Shown here: positions 24,465-32,312 of the stretch, piece after piece | How positions within the stretch are numbered: position 1 is the stretch's first letter | Layout of the letters: each line of letters begins with the position of its first letter | Source of the DNA: Allomuricauda sp. ARW1Y1 | GTDB lineage: Bacteria > Bacteroidota > Bacteroidia > Flavobacteriales > Flavobacteriaceae | Assembly: GCF_013407935.1 (NCBI RefSeq) | Contig: NZ_JACBZU010000001.1 | Coordinates: 124,001-188,000 of the forward strand | Direction: 5' to 3' | Length of the DNA stretch: 64,000 nt | Notes under the pieces: generated by a model | The model's database searches: none | What the model was told of the DNA's origin: nothing | The model's input: only the letters and a program-made list of their open reading frames with translations | Translations under genes and position numbers: made by a program

Positions 24465-24486
24465 AATCCCGTATTGCAACGGGATT
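24465..24486 (-). terminator. Terminator of greA
   Basis: AATCCCGT and ACGGGATT stem followed on the minus strand by a T-run, 24 bases after the greA stop and before the HIT gene. Confidence 0.8.
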
Positions 24487-24509
24487 AAATATAACCAATT
24501 AAGTTACGC

Positions 24510-24986
24510 TTACTCTCTTGTAATCTCCAAAATTTCAAACTTCAAGGTTCCGTTGGGTACTTTGATCTCGGCCACATCGCCCACCTTTTTGCCCAACAGC
24601 CCCTTTCCTATTGGAGAGGTTACGGAAATTTTTCCTTTCTTCAGGTCTGCTTCGCTCTCCGCCACCAAGGTGTACTTCATTTCCATACCATTGTTCTGGT
24701 TCTTGAGCTTCACGGTAGATAGCACCAATATTTTAGAGGTATCCAATTGGGATTCATCGATTAAACGAGCGTTGGCCAAGGTTTCTTCCATCTTGGAAAT
24801 TTTCATCTCCAACAATCCCTGTGCTTCTTTGGCCGCATCGTATTCTGCATTTTCGGATAGGTCTCCCTTGTCCCTTGCCTCTGCAATAGCTTGTGACGCT
24901 TTGGGGCGCTCCACATCCTTCAGGTAGTTTAGCTCGTCCCTCAATTTTTTCAGTCCTTCGGGCGTATAATATGAAACTTTGCTCAT
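24510..24986 (-). CDS. greA: Transcription elongation factor GreA
   Basis: Rescues backtracked RNA polymerase by stimulating transcript cleavage. 158 residues from the ATG at 24984-24986 (MSKVSYYTPEGLKKLRDEL), the standard length. The N-terminal coiled coil carries the acidic tip in DLSENAEYDAAKEAQ (about residues 42-56), and the C-terminal domain shows ISVTSPIGKGLLGKKVGD. The 124-base leader contains a terminator-like hairpin right at the predicted transcription start (see 25063-25111). Confidence 0.97.
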   Translation of the reverse strand: MSKVSYYTPEGLKKLRDELNYLKDVERPKASQAIAEARDKGDLSENAEYDAAKEAQGLLEMKISKMEETLANARLIDESQLDTSKILVLSTVKLKNQNNGMEMKYTLVAESEADLKKGKISVTSPIGKGLLGKKVGDVAEIKVPNGTLKFEILEITRE

Positions 24987-25062
24987 GACGTTTAGTTTTA
25001 ATACAAAAAGACATCGAAGAAAATCGAAAAATTTCCCCAATGTACACTTCCTCTACAAATAC

Positions 25063-25111
25063 AAAAAATCCTCAACGATTCCCATGACCTGCATGGTTTT
25101 TGCGAGGATTT
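25063..25111 (-). promoter_or_regulatory. Terminator-like hairpin at the 5' end of the greA leader
   Basis: On the minus strand AAATCCTC (25104-25111) pairs with GAGGATTT (25066-25073); an inner CCATG/CATGG hairpin (25082-25096) lies in the loop, and a T-run follows directly. It starts at the predicted transcription start and could act as an attenuator or release a short RNA of about 50 bases. Confidence 0.55.
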
Positions 25112-25115
25112 AACG

Positions 25116-25123
25116 CAAATATA
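25116..25123 (-). promoter_or_regulatory. -7 box of greA
   Basis: TATATTTG on the minus strand, exact consensus, 130 bases before the greA ATG. Confidence 0.6.
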
Positions 25124-25172
25124 GGCAATTTTTGATCAACTTTGCGCCTGTAACCCTTTGAAATCAATTACC

Positions 25173-25610
25173 ATGAAGCATCTCTGGGCCCTTGTTTTGC
25201 TTGTGCTTATGCTCGCCTGCAGTTCGGATACGACCAACCGCAATCCTTATTTGCAAGAGGTTCGGTTTCGGTTTGAAATCAACCTGAACCTACCGCTTTA
25301 CAACGACTTGAACAACATTGGAAATCCCGTATATGTGGGCAACAATGGCGTGGGAACACGAGGAGCTTTTGTTATCAAGGCCAGCTTAAATACCTTCTAT
25401 GCTTTTGAGGCCAGTTGCCCCAACCACACGCCCAATGAATGTTCTACCATGACCATAGATGGACAGAACGTGGTCTGCGGCTGCGAAGGATACACCTACA
25501 GCCTTTTTACGGGACAACAATTGGACCGACCCAATGATGGCAACCGCTACTATGACCTGTTGTTTTACAATGCGGCCCAAAATGGCAACACCGTGGTCAT
25601 TTCCAATTGA
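25173..25610 (+). CDS. Lipoprotein with Rieske-like remnant
   Basis: 145 residues from the ATG at 25173, which gives a clean lipoprotein signal (MKHLWALVLLVLMLACSS; cysteine in LMLAC); a TTG 15 bases upstream is an alternative. The middle resembles a Rieske 2Fe-2S domain: FEASCPNHTPNECSTM and VVCGCEGYTYSLFTGQ correspond to the two cluster loops, but the spacing is CPNH rather than CxH and the second loop has no histidine, so normal cluster binding is unlikely. Flavobacterial genomes often carry such proteins. Divergent from greA, convergent with the TonB receptor. Confidence 0.75.
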   Translation: MKHLWALVLLVLMLACSSDTTNRNPYLQEVRFRFEINLNLPLYNDLNNIGNPVYVGNNGVGTRGAFVIKASLNTFYAFEASCPNHTPNECSTMTIDGQNVVCGCEGYTYSLFTGQQLDRPNDGNRYYDLLFYNAAQNGNTVVISN

Positions 25611-25629
25611 TCTAACACTATGGTTAAAA

Positions 25630-25662
25630 AAGAGGTCCTGCACCTAACTTGCAGAACCTCTT
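25630..25662 (-). terminator. Terminator of the thiamine-type TonB receptor
   Basis: AAGAGGT with CCTGC pairs TGCAG with ACCTCTT (one bulge); the minus strand continues into TTTTTTAACC. Lies 17 bases past the receptor's stop. Confidence 0.8.
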
Positions 25663-25678
25663 GTCTTACAGTCTTACA

Positions 25679-27928
25679 TTAAAAATTGATAGTCGCACCC
25701 ACTAGGAAATTGATGCCTGCCTGCGGATAGTAACCCGCCCCTTCAACAGTGGTAACCGTTCCGGGATTGGAAAAATCATCATTAAAAGTGAAAAAATAGC
25801 CATTGGACACGATATCCGCGTCAAAAATATTGTTGACCAATCCAGAAAGCTCAATACTCTTCACAAACGAATTCATGTTGATGGTGTACTGGAGATTGAA
25901 ATCGGTTTGGGTATAGCTATCCAAGACCGAATTCTCGGAATCGATATTGCCCATGTACTGTTTTCCCACAAATTTTGACAATAATGATACTTGAAGATTC
26001 GCATTGGGTTGATAGGAAAGAATATTCCCTGCAATCAAACGCGGTGAGTAGGCAATACGGGTATTTCCCAAATTTTGAAGCTCCCCGTCACGTTCAAAAA
26101 AGAAATCGATATTGCGATTATCACTCAAGGCAATATTCGGCCTCCATTGAAAGGTTCTGGATAAGCGAACGTTGGCATCGATTTCCAGGCCTAACCTATA
26201 GCTGTCACCCACGTTGGACCGCAGCGGAGCGCCAACATCGTTCAATTCACCCGTTAGCACCAACTGGTCTTTATAGCGCATGTAGTACACGTTGGTGTTC
26301 AACTGAAAACTTGGGGAAACATACCTCCACCCCAACTCAAAATCGTTCAGCTTTTCGGGCTTTGGACTTCCATTTTCATAATCGTTGCGGTTAGGCTCCC
26401 GATTGGCCCTGGCATACGAAAAATAGAAGTTGTTGTTTCTGTTCAAATCAAAAGTGATACCCGCTTTGGGGTTAAAAAAATTGAAGGTGTCATCCACCAG
26501 TCCGGTATCCTCACCATTCGCCTGATAGGTAACCCCTCGATACTGCAGGTCGCCAAACAAGGACCATTTATCCGTTAATCTATAATTGGCCTTGGTGTAG
26601 ATGTTGAAATCCGTTTTGGTGGAGTTGTCATCATAATACCTATCGCGTATCTCGCTATTGCTGGCAAACTCGGCCCAGATAATTTCCCCAAAATGGTCGC
26701 CTTTGTATTCGTTGTAGCCACCTCCCATGATGAGTTCCAAGTTTTCGTTGTTGTAAGTGGCCGAAAAAATGGTTCCATAAAAATCATTGTCCAACCATCG
26801 ACGACGAATCAAATCTGTGGTTTCCACCAGTTCTCCGTTCACCGTAAGGGGCTCCAAACCATAAGTGGCAAAATCATCGTCCTCTTGGTATTGCTCAAAG
26901 AAGCCACGTCCCCGTGTATAATGAACCGCCAAATGGGTGTTCCAAGCAGCGTTCCAGGTTTCGTACCAGTGCAACTGAAAATGGTCTTGTTTGTAATTGT
27001 CCACTTCATTCTCATAATACTGGATATTGCCATCGTCATCCGTGTACTCACCTGCTGAATTATACGTACGGTCGTTCACCAACTGATCGGCGGTAATTCC
27101 GTTCCAAGCTTGATAGGTGATTTCGTGCCCTCCAAAGAGCAAGGCCTTTACCAAAGTATTGTCATCATTGTAAACTCCTTGCAAAAAATAGCCGTCCAAT
27201 TCGGAGGATGCCCTGTCCACATAGCCATCTGAGGTTATCCGTGACAATCGGCCTGAAAACTCCACATGATCATTCATTAGCCCCGTACTGAATTTCACAT
27301 TGCTTCGTAAGGTATTGAAGCTTCCAACGGAGGAGGAGATACGGGCATACGCTTCTTCGGAAAAAGCATCGGTCAGCATGTTCAAACTCGCACCGAAGGC
27401 TCCGGCCCCATTGGTAGAGGTTCCCACACCTCGCTGCAATTGCAAACTTTCGGTGGACGATGCAAAATCGGGCATGTTTACCCAAAATGTCCCTTGGGAT
27501 TCGGCATCATTGTAAGGGATACCGTTAATGGTTACGTTTACCCGGGTAGCATCGCTACCACGAACACGGATACTGGTATATCCTATCCCCGCCCCGGCAT
27601 CGGAGGTAGTGACCACGGCTGGCATAAAATTCATGAGGATGGGAATATCCTGCCCGAGGTTTCGTGGTGCAATTTCTACCTTATCCAAGTCGGAAAAGGT
27701 GATGGGAAATTCCTTGGTCGCCCGTACACCTTGAACAAGTACCTCATCGAGCACTACTTTTTCACCTTCGAGGCTATCAATGGGCTCCTCTTGGGCACTC
27801 ATGGTGCCACTTAGGCCAATCAAAGCCAAGGCAATAGTGAACTTTTTGAAATGGTTCCGTTTGTTGTTCCGCCGTTGTTGCGAAGAGCCCGAAATGGCCC
27901 TTTTCTGAATAATTGAATAAAATTTCAT
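25679..27928 (-). CDS. TonB-dependent receptor under TPP riboswitch (thiamine uptake)
   Basis: 749-residue outer-membrane receptor. TonB-box region near DEVLVQGVRATKE (about 62-74), plug domain with IRVRGSDATRVNVTINGIP, and a barrel ending in INFLVGATINF with the terminal aromatic residue. The signal peptide (KKFTIALALIGLSGTMSAQ) is preceded by about 28 extra basic residues; no internal start codon removes them. The TPP riboswitch 86 bases upstream is the main evidence that the cargo is thiamine or a thiamine phosphate, as for the OM receptors of other Bacteroidota. It is transcribed alone and ends in a hairpin. Confidence 0.92.
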   Translation of the reverse strand: MKFYSIIQKRAISGSSQQRRNNKRNHFKKFTIALALIGLSGTMSAQEEPIDSLEGEKVVLDEVLVQGVRATKEFPITFSDLDKVEIAPRNLGQDIPILMNFMPAVVTTSDAGAGIGYTSIRVRGSDATRVNVTINGIPYNDAESQGTFWVNMPDFASSTESLQLQRGVGTSTNGAGAFGASLNMLTDAFSEEAYARISSSVGSFNTLRSNVKFSTGLMNDHVEFSGRLSRITSDGYVDRASSELDGYFLQGVYNDDNTLVKALLFGGHEITYQAWNGITADQLVNDRTYNSAGEYTDDDGNIQYYENEVDNYKQDHFQLHWYETWNAAWNTHLAVHYTRGRGFFEQYQEDDDFATYGLEPLTVNGELVETTDLIRRRWLDNDFYGTIFSATYNNENLELIMGGGYNEYKGDHFGEIIWAEFASNSEIRDRYYDDNSTKTDFNIYTKANYRLTDKWSLFGDLQYRGVTYQANGEDTGLVDDTFNFFNPKAGITFDLNRNNNFYFSYARANREPNRNDYENGSPKPEKLNDFELGWRYVSPSFQLNTNVYYMRYKDQLVLTGELNDVGAPLRSNVGDSYRLGLEIDANVRLSRTFQWRPNIALSDNRNIDFFFERDGELQNLGNTRIAYSPRLIAGNILSYQPNANLQVSLLSKFVGKQYMGNIDSENSVLDSYTQTDFNLQYTINMNSFVKSIELSGLVNNIFDADIVSNGYFFTFNDDFSNPGTVTTVEGAGYYPQAGINFLVGATINF

Positions 27929-28014
27929 TCGTAAAAATGTTACGAATAAAAGGGGTCATTATTCTGTGTTAGTAATTGATTTTTGTTTCTTGAAGAAACA
28001 TAGAAATTCCAAGA

Positions 28015-28108
28015 TGCGGCTTGCGCATTCCCTTGGCGGCATTACCCGCCCAGGTTCATTGGGTATAATCTCAGCCTTTTGGTAAAAGCACCCCTTTGAG
28101 ATGCCGCA
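28015..28108 (-). ncRNA. TPP (thiamine pyrophosphate) riboswitch
   Basis: Read on the minus strand it contains, in order, GGGGTGC, GGCTGAGAT, TACCC, GAACCTG, GGGTAATGCC and AAGGGAA, the conserved blocks of the THI element. TGCGGC (28103-28108) and GCCGCA (28015-28020) close the outer stem. It lies just upstream of the TonB receptor. Between aptamer and ATG, GTTTCT-TCA-AGAAAC forms a small hairpin that may be part of the switch; no strong terminator follows, so control of translation is likelier. Confidence 0.95.
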
Positions 28109-28153
28109 AATGTAAGATGTTGGTTTTGGTTTTCAAAGAAAAGAGAGCAAAAA

Positions 28154-28177
28154 GAAAGGCTGCCGAAGCAGCCTTTC
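28154..28177 (-). terminator. Terminator with TTCG loop upstream of the TPP riboswitch
   Basis: GAAAGGCTGC and GCAGCCTTTC with a TTCG tetraloop on the minus strand, followed by TTTTTGCTCTCTTTT. It insulates the riboswitch from upstream transcription. Confidence 0.8.
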
Positions 28178-28254
28178 ATACTTGCCAATAAATGGTCACA
28201 AGGAAAAAAGACCACGGTACAGATTGGCAGAAATGGATAATACATGGATAGTGT

Positions 28255-28380
28255 TTACATAGCATCATCCTGCTTCATTATGTTTTCGTCCTTTTTTCTG
28301 TCTTTTAAATGTTTTATCAAAATGTACAAAGCCAAGCCCAAGGAGAATAGATTTAAAAACAGTATTATTTTATAAAACAT
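28255..28380 (-). CDS. Possible small membrane protein, 41 aa
   Basis: An open frame on the minus strand starting MFYKIILFLNLFSLGLAL: one hydrophobic helix (about residues 4-22) followed by a highly charged tail (IKHLKDRKKDENIMKQDDAM). AAGGG lies five bases before the ATG. It is bounded by hairpins at 28411-28443 and 28154-28177, so it could be its own unit. I recognise no family; the topology is sensible for a small membrane protein but the length makes chance possible. Confidence 0.45.
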   Translation of the reverse strand: MFYKIILFLNLFSLGLALYILIKHLKDRKKDENIMKQDDAM

Positions 28381-28410
28381 ATAGCCCTTGCATTCATTGA
28401 TTGGTCTATC

Positions 28411-28443
28411 AAAAGAAAGCCGTACGTATTGCACGGCCTTCTT
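28411..28443 (-). terminator. Hairpin, possible terminator
   Basis: GCCGT and ACGGC with partly paired AAG/CTT flanks; the minus strand continues CTTTCTTTT. The stretch between this hairpin and the one at 28573-28598 (about 130 bases) holds no gene that I can support, only a 7-codon frame at 28475-28498; a small RNA is possible. Confidence 0.45.
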
Positions 28444-28572
28444 ACCAAATCAACCAACCTAGTTGAGACAACCCCTAAGGATTATCGTATTTAATCATGT
28501 CATCGAAAAGAATCCCGACTGTACTTTATAAGACACAACTTTTACCGGTGGGTCACTTTTGGTCAAAAAAAA

Positions 28573-28598
28573 ATCCGCTTTTTGTTCAAAAAGCGGAT
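28573..28598 (-). terminator. Terminator of the DUF4301 operon
   Basis: ATCCGCTTTTT and AAAAAGCGGAT around GTTC, followed by a T-run on the minus strand, 22 bases past the DUF4301 stop. Confidence 0.85.
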
Positions 28599-28619
28599 CA
28601 ATTATCTTGTTGAAAACCT

Positions 28620-30158
28620 TTAGGCTTGATGCGAAGGCTTTAAAAGATCATTTACGGTTTTAACAGGGTTAAAGGTCACCAAGGGCACCTCCACAAATAT
28701 GGTGTTCCAGAAAGCCATGGCTCCGTTCCATAGTCCCGGTAGCTCAAGTGCTTTCAATTCTTTTCCTTCCTTGGTTTTTCCAGTGATGAAACCTTGTTTG
28801 GGATCCACATATTTCAACAGGTCGAATTTTTCGCCTTTGTGGTTCCGCACCCCACAGACCAAATCGACAGGGTTAAAGTGGGTCGAGTTTTTAAGAATGG
28901 CCACTTGCGCATCATCTTCCATATCTATTTGCGCCGATTCAATGATCTGAAGGGATACATTTCCGTCGGCATCCTTGATCCAAAAGGGTCCTCCACCGGG
29001 TTCGCCTTCATTTTTTACCATGCCACAGATTCGGATGGGACGATTGAGTTTGTTCTTGATTTCGGCCTTTTGCTCCTCCACGCCAAGGTCGTCATAGTTG
29101 CTTGGCATGCGTACATTGAGGTCTTTCTCCAAGAAAGCCTTGATCTCGTCCGCCTTTTCAACAGAAATATCTCCCTCTTCCATTGACTTAGCGTAGGCAA
29201 ACGCCTTATCCTGAACTTTTTTGAGGACCCCTGCCAACATTTTTTTGCTATTGGCCACTGCTTCCAAATTCTTATCGATGACCACGTTGTCAATATTTTT
29301 GATGAAGATGATATCCGCATCCTGATCGTTAAGGTTTTCGATAAGTGCCCCATGGCCACCTGGCCGGAACAGAATGGAACCATCGTTGTTTTTAAAAGGC
29401 TGGTTGTCCATATCTACCGCAATGGTGTCTGTGGAAGGCTTTTGATTGGAGTAAGAAATTTGAAAACGGGTATCCGTTTTCTTGGAAATCTTTGGGCTCA
29501 CCACGACCTCCTCTTTGGCGAACATTTCATCATGCTGTTCCGAAACGGTAAAGTGCAGATTGGCAACACCCTTGGTTTTGGCGTAAAGTGCCGCTTCCTT
29601 TAAATGTTCCTCGAATGGTGTGGCAGCCCCTGAATCGTATTTATGGAACGGCAAGAGTCCCTTGGGATAAAATCCATAATCAAGCCCACTTTCCTGTAGC
29701 ATTTCCTTCACAAAAAGATAGGCCTGCTCATCCTTGTTGGATGCTTTGCCTTCAATTCGCGCCATGATCACATCATAAAATGGAAAGTCAGAAAGATTAT
29801 CCGTAAACTTTTGGGCATCGGTATCGCCGGTACGTTTTATGTATTCGGAAAGTTTTTCTTTTGATGGGTCGTAGCTATCCAAAAAATTGAACATGGCTTT
29901 GAACATCCGGGATGCGGCTCCCGATGCTGGCACAAACTTCAACAGCTCCAAAGCGCCCCTGTTATCCTCAAAATATTGAATGAGATCCAGCCGCTCTTTT
30001 TCGGAGAAGCGCAATATGCCGTTGCCCACCACCGCGGCCTGCGATAAGTTTACAAAGGGAATGCCTTCTTTAAATGTTTCTATTTGGTTCGCTACTTTTT
30101 CTTTGGAAATTCCTTTGGAATCGAGTTGTTCCAAGTCTTTAGGACTTAATTCGATCAT
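28620..30158 (-). CDS. DUF4301 family protein
   Basis: 512 residues, soluble. The SGAASRMFKAMFNFL segment, HKYDSGAATPFEEHL and the LFRPGGHGALIENLNDQDAD stretch are features of the DUF4301 family of Bacteroidota; the last resembles the nucleotide/sugar site of UDP-N-acetylhexosamine pyrophosphorylases, hinting at a nucleotidyltransferase-like fold. Function not established. It overlaps the NadR-like kinase gene by 20 bases and closes a five-gene minus-strand run, so it may take part in cofactor metabolism. It ends at a strong terminator. Confidence 0.85.
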   Translation of the reverse strand: MIELSPKDLEQLDSKGISKEKVANQIETFKEGIPFVNLSQAAVVGNGILRFSEKERLDLIQYFEDNRGALELLKFVPASGAASRMFKAMFNFLDSYDPSKEKLSEYIKRTGDTDAQKFTDNLSDFPFYDVIMARIEGKASNKDEQAYLFVKEMLQESGLDYGFYPKGLLPFHKYDSGAATPFEEHLKEAALYAKTKGVANLHFTVSEQHDEMFAKEEVVVSPKISKKTDTRFQISYSNQKPSTDTIAVDMDNQPFKNNDGSILFRPGGHGALIENLNDQDADIIFIKNIDNVVIDKNLEAVANSKKMLAGVLKKVQDKAFAYAKSMEEGDISVEKADEIKAFLEKDLNVRMPSNYDDLGVEEQKAEIKNKLNRPIRICGMVKNEGEPGGGPFWIKDADGNVSLQIIESAQIDMEDDAQVAILKNSTHFNPVDLVCGVRNHKGEKFDLLKYVDPKQGFITGKTKEGKELKALELPGLWNGAMAFWNTIFVEVPLVTFNPVKTVNDLLKPSHQA

Positions 30159-30720
30159 GTTTTTGGAGAAGTTTATCTATGTGTTTAACTGCTGTGGAAA
30201 GCCTTGACGCTTTATCCCCCCTTAAATTAATGAATTTCCTGTTATTTTTCTCCAAAGCTTCCTTGAAATGTAGAAACATTCGTTCTCTTTCATCGGGCTT
30301 GTCCCGCAAATCGTCCGCCACCCAAGGTGTATCGATATAGGTCAAAAAATAGAGGTCGTAGCTGTTCTGCAGTGCATATTTTTCTATGAGTGGGTCGCAG
30401 GTGCTATCGTAATAGGCCTCTGAGTACACTTTGGTCTCCAAAAGATCGGTATCGCATATTAGTACCCTGTTCGCTTTCTGTGCCAACTTGTTCTCCAACT
30501 GCATTTGGCCATAGGCAATGGGCAGCAGATCTTGGGGCTCGCAGGTCTTTTGTTCTCGATCCCATTTATCTTGAAGGTATTCCCGTGCGTATTCCGGCAC
30601 CCATTCCGTATGGTAATGTTCGGCCAGTTGTTTGGAGAGTGTGGTCTTTCCTGTGGATTCAGGTCCAAAAAGGACTACTTTGATGAGGTTTGAAGGCTGT
30701 TGCCCAAGTTTTTCTTCCAT
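30139..30720 (-). CDS. NadR-like (ribosylnicotinamide/vitamin) kinase
   Basis: 193 residues from the ATG at 30718-30720 (MEEKLGQQPSNLIKVVLFGP). P-loop GPESTGKTTLSKQLAEHY and WVPEYAREYL are hallmarks of the kinase domain of NadR; there is no nucleotidyltransferase or DNA-binding domain. Classically such kinases trap nicotinamide riboside entering through PnuC. Here the PnuC gene overlaps it by 46 bases, but a thiamine-binding-family gene also sits in the operon, so a thiamine kinase role is an alternative. A longer frame to 30783 exists but the conserved part starts after 30720. Confidence 0.85.
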   Translation of the reverse strand: MEEKLGQQPSNLIKVVLFGPESTGKTTLSKQLAEHYHTEWVPEYAREYLQDKWDREQKTCEPQDLLPIAYGQMQLENKLAQKANRVLICDTDLLETKVYSEAYYDSTCDPLIEKYALQNSYDLYFLTYIDTPWVADDLRDKPDERERMFLHFKEALEKNNRKFINLRGDKASRLSTAVKHIDKLLQKHDRIKS

Positions 30721-31316
30721 GCTAGATATCCCTGTACAGCTAAAACGGTAAAGATGAGGTATTGCAAAGAGAACATTCCCCATCCCCGGTATGCATACAA
30801 AGGTACGGTTATTAAGTCACCCAAAATCCAAAGGGTCCAGTTTTCCAGTTTTTTGTTGGCCATGTACCACATAGCGGTAAAGAAAATACCAGATGTGAAG
30901 ATATCCACATAGTTGGTAGGGCCAATTTCGGCACCAAAGGCCCTGTAAACCCCATAGGTTACCAACATGGTGAGTAGAAAAAATCCGAACCCGATCCATT
31001 TCTCCTTGGTGTTCGTTCGGGTAATTTGCACCACTGGGTTTCTATCATCCTTTCTTCTGGCCCAGTTCCACCAACCGTAAATACTCATGATGGAATAGTA
31101 AAAATTCATCATCATATCGCCATATAAACTGTCCACCAAAAAAATGTAGGTCGTGATCACCGTGGCCACGAGTCCCGTAGGGTACACTAAAATATCTTCC
31201 CGTTTGGCATACACCACACTGGCAATACCGAAGAAGAAGGCCGTAGCCTCCAAAATGATCAGGGATAGCTCCCTACCTTGGTATGGGCCAAGGAAAAAAT
31301 CAAAAATGGGGTTCAT
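30675..31316 (-). CDS. PnuC/PnuT family vitamin transporter
   Basis: 213 residues, about seven membrane helices. NYVDIFTSGIFFTAMWYMAN and ENWTLWILGDLITVPLY are family signatures of PnuC-type facilitators, which move nicotinamide riboside (PnuC), riboflavin (PnuX) or thiamine (PnuT), with trapping by a cytoplasmic kinase. Overlap with a thiamine-binding-family gene upstream (17 bases), the NadR-like kinase downstream (46 bases) and the nearby TPP-controlled receptor favour thiamine; substrate residues were not checked. Confidence 0.88.
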   Translation of the reverse strand: MNPIFDFFLGPYQGRELSLIILEATAFFFGIASVVYAKREDILVYPTGLVATVITTYIFLVDSLYGDMMMNFYYSIMSIYGWWNWARRKDDRNPVVQITRTNTKEKWIGFGFFLLTMLVTYGVYRAFGAEIGPTNYVDIFTSGIFFTAMWYMANKKLENWTLWILGDLITVPLYAYRGWGMFSLQYLIFTVLAVQGYLAWKKNLGNSLQTSSK

Positions 31317-31560
31317 AGTCGCTACGGTCGGATTTTACCACTTTCATTGTAAGCACCACATGGTCCAAGTTTTCAAAGCTTTCCTTAATCTCGGAATTCA
31401 ATAATTCCATCACCTTGTCATAATCGCCAAATACTTGAGTGCTCAGCGGGTTTTCCAAAACCGTAAGTCCCGAAGCGCGAAGTTTTTTGATAAACTGAAT
31501 GATGGGGGTTTCAAAATCGTCCTGCAACGGGGAAAGGGTAAGTTCAACAGATATGTTCAT
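31300..31560 (-). CDS. Thiamine-binding (MTH1187/YkoF-like) protein
   Basis: 86 residues from the ATG at 31558-31560 (MNISVELTLSPLQDDFETPI). IQFIKKLRASGLTVLENPLS followed by TQVFGDYDKVM is the pattern of the thiamine-binding YkoF/MTH1187 family, small ferredoxin-like-fold proteins. Cytoplasmic, no signal peptide. It overlaps pnuC by 17 bases and is 36 bases downstream of the phosphopantetheinyl transferase gene. It is the best local evidence that the permease and kinase beside it handle thiamine. Confidence 0.8.
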   Translation of the reverse strand: MNISVELTLSPLQDDFETPIIQFIKKLRASGLTVLENPLSTQVFGDYDKVMELLNSEIKESFENLDHVVLTMKVVKSDRSDYEPHF

Positions 31561-31596
31561 GGCCAATAGGTTTCGCGACAAAACTACAAAAAGGAA

Positions 31597-32238
31597 TTAT
31601 CCTCCCATCATTTTAAGTGCATAAACACAGGTGAAGCCCTCGAACTCCAGAAATTCGATTTCGTAGTGCGATTTTTTGCCCTTGTACATAATTTCCGCCA
31701 CCGTTCGGGTGTCCTCGAAGGAGAAATCAATCACATTGATGTGCCTTAAAAAACTAAGGCCCTGTTGTGCATAGATTTTGTAAAGCGATTCCTTGGCACC
31801 CCAAACAATGGTCAGTTTTCGCATCAAGGCTTCCGAATTGGCCAAGGTCTTATATTCTTGGATTGGAGTGAACTTATGGGCAATCTTTAGAATTTTGTCC
31901 CGCTGCTTCTCAATATCGATACCCACCTCATCCGTTTCGCTTACGATGATTCCTGTAAAATGGTGGGAATGGGTGATCGAAATGTACTTTCCATCCTTTA
32001 AGTGTGGCTTTCCAAAATCGTCATAATATAAATCGCTGTCCACATAACCCGCCTCGGCCAAAAGGTGGCGAATGCTCAAAAATGCCCTGCGATGGGCCTC
32101 GGATTTCATACCGTCCATCCGATTTTGACAATGCGCCGTAAGCTCCACATCTTTAGCCAGTTCAGCTTCTGGCTCGCTCACTTTCCAAATATAGACCTTG
32201 GTGGTGGGTGAAACTGTTATTGTTTTATAAATGGGCAT
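31597..32238 (-). CDS. 4'-phosphopantetheinyl transferase superfamily protein
   Basis: 213 residues from the ATG at 32236-32238 (MPIYKTITVSPTTKVYIWKV). Transfers the phosphopantetheine arm of CoA to carrier proteins. Catalytic motifs: VGIDIEKQRDKI (Mg-binding GxDxE) and WGAKESLYKIYAQQG (WxxKESxxK). First gene of the minus-strand run leading to the thiamine-type genes; divergent from ahcY, with its start only 75 bases away. Confidence 0.92.
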   Translation of the reverse strand: MPIYKTITVSPTTKVYIWKVSEPEAELAKDVELTAHCQNRMDGMKSEAHRRAFLSIRHLLAEAGYVDSDLYYDDFGKPHLKDGKYISITHSHHFTGIIVSETDEVGIDIEKQRDKILKIAHKFTPIQEYKTLANSEALMRKLTIVWGAKESLYKIYAQQGLSFLRHINVIDFSFEDTRTVAEIMYKGKKSHYEIEFLEFEGFTCVYALKMMGG

Positions 32239-32260
32239 GAGCAAAAGTTATGCGAATTCG

Positions 32261-32268
32261 TATCTTTG
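32261..32268 (+). promoter_or_regulatory. -7 box of ahcY
   Basis: TATCTTTG, exact TAnnTTTG, 45 bases before the ahcY ATG. No TTG at the -33 distance. Confidence 0.55.
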
Positions 32269-32312
32269 TGCCAAAATATAAGCGAAGCTACAAAAGTAAA
32301 ATTAGATAAAGT

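Noticed and set aside
28042-28245. 67-codon minus-strand frame across the TPP riboswitch
   Set aside because: It overlaps the structured aptamer and the TTCG hairpin; the RNA explanation is far stronger.
28475-28498. 7-codon frame (MIKYDNP) before a hairpin, a possible leader peptide
   Set aside because: Too short to support; the residues do not point to an amino-acid-responsive leader.
32239-32312. SAM or SAH riboswitch before ahcY
   Set aside because: Only 74 bases separate it from the divergent gene and none of the conserved blocks of those riboswitches are present.
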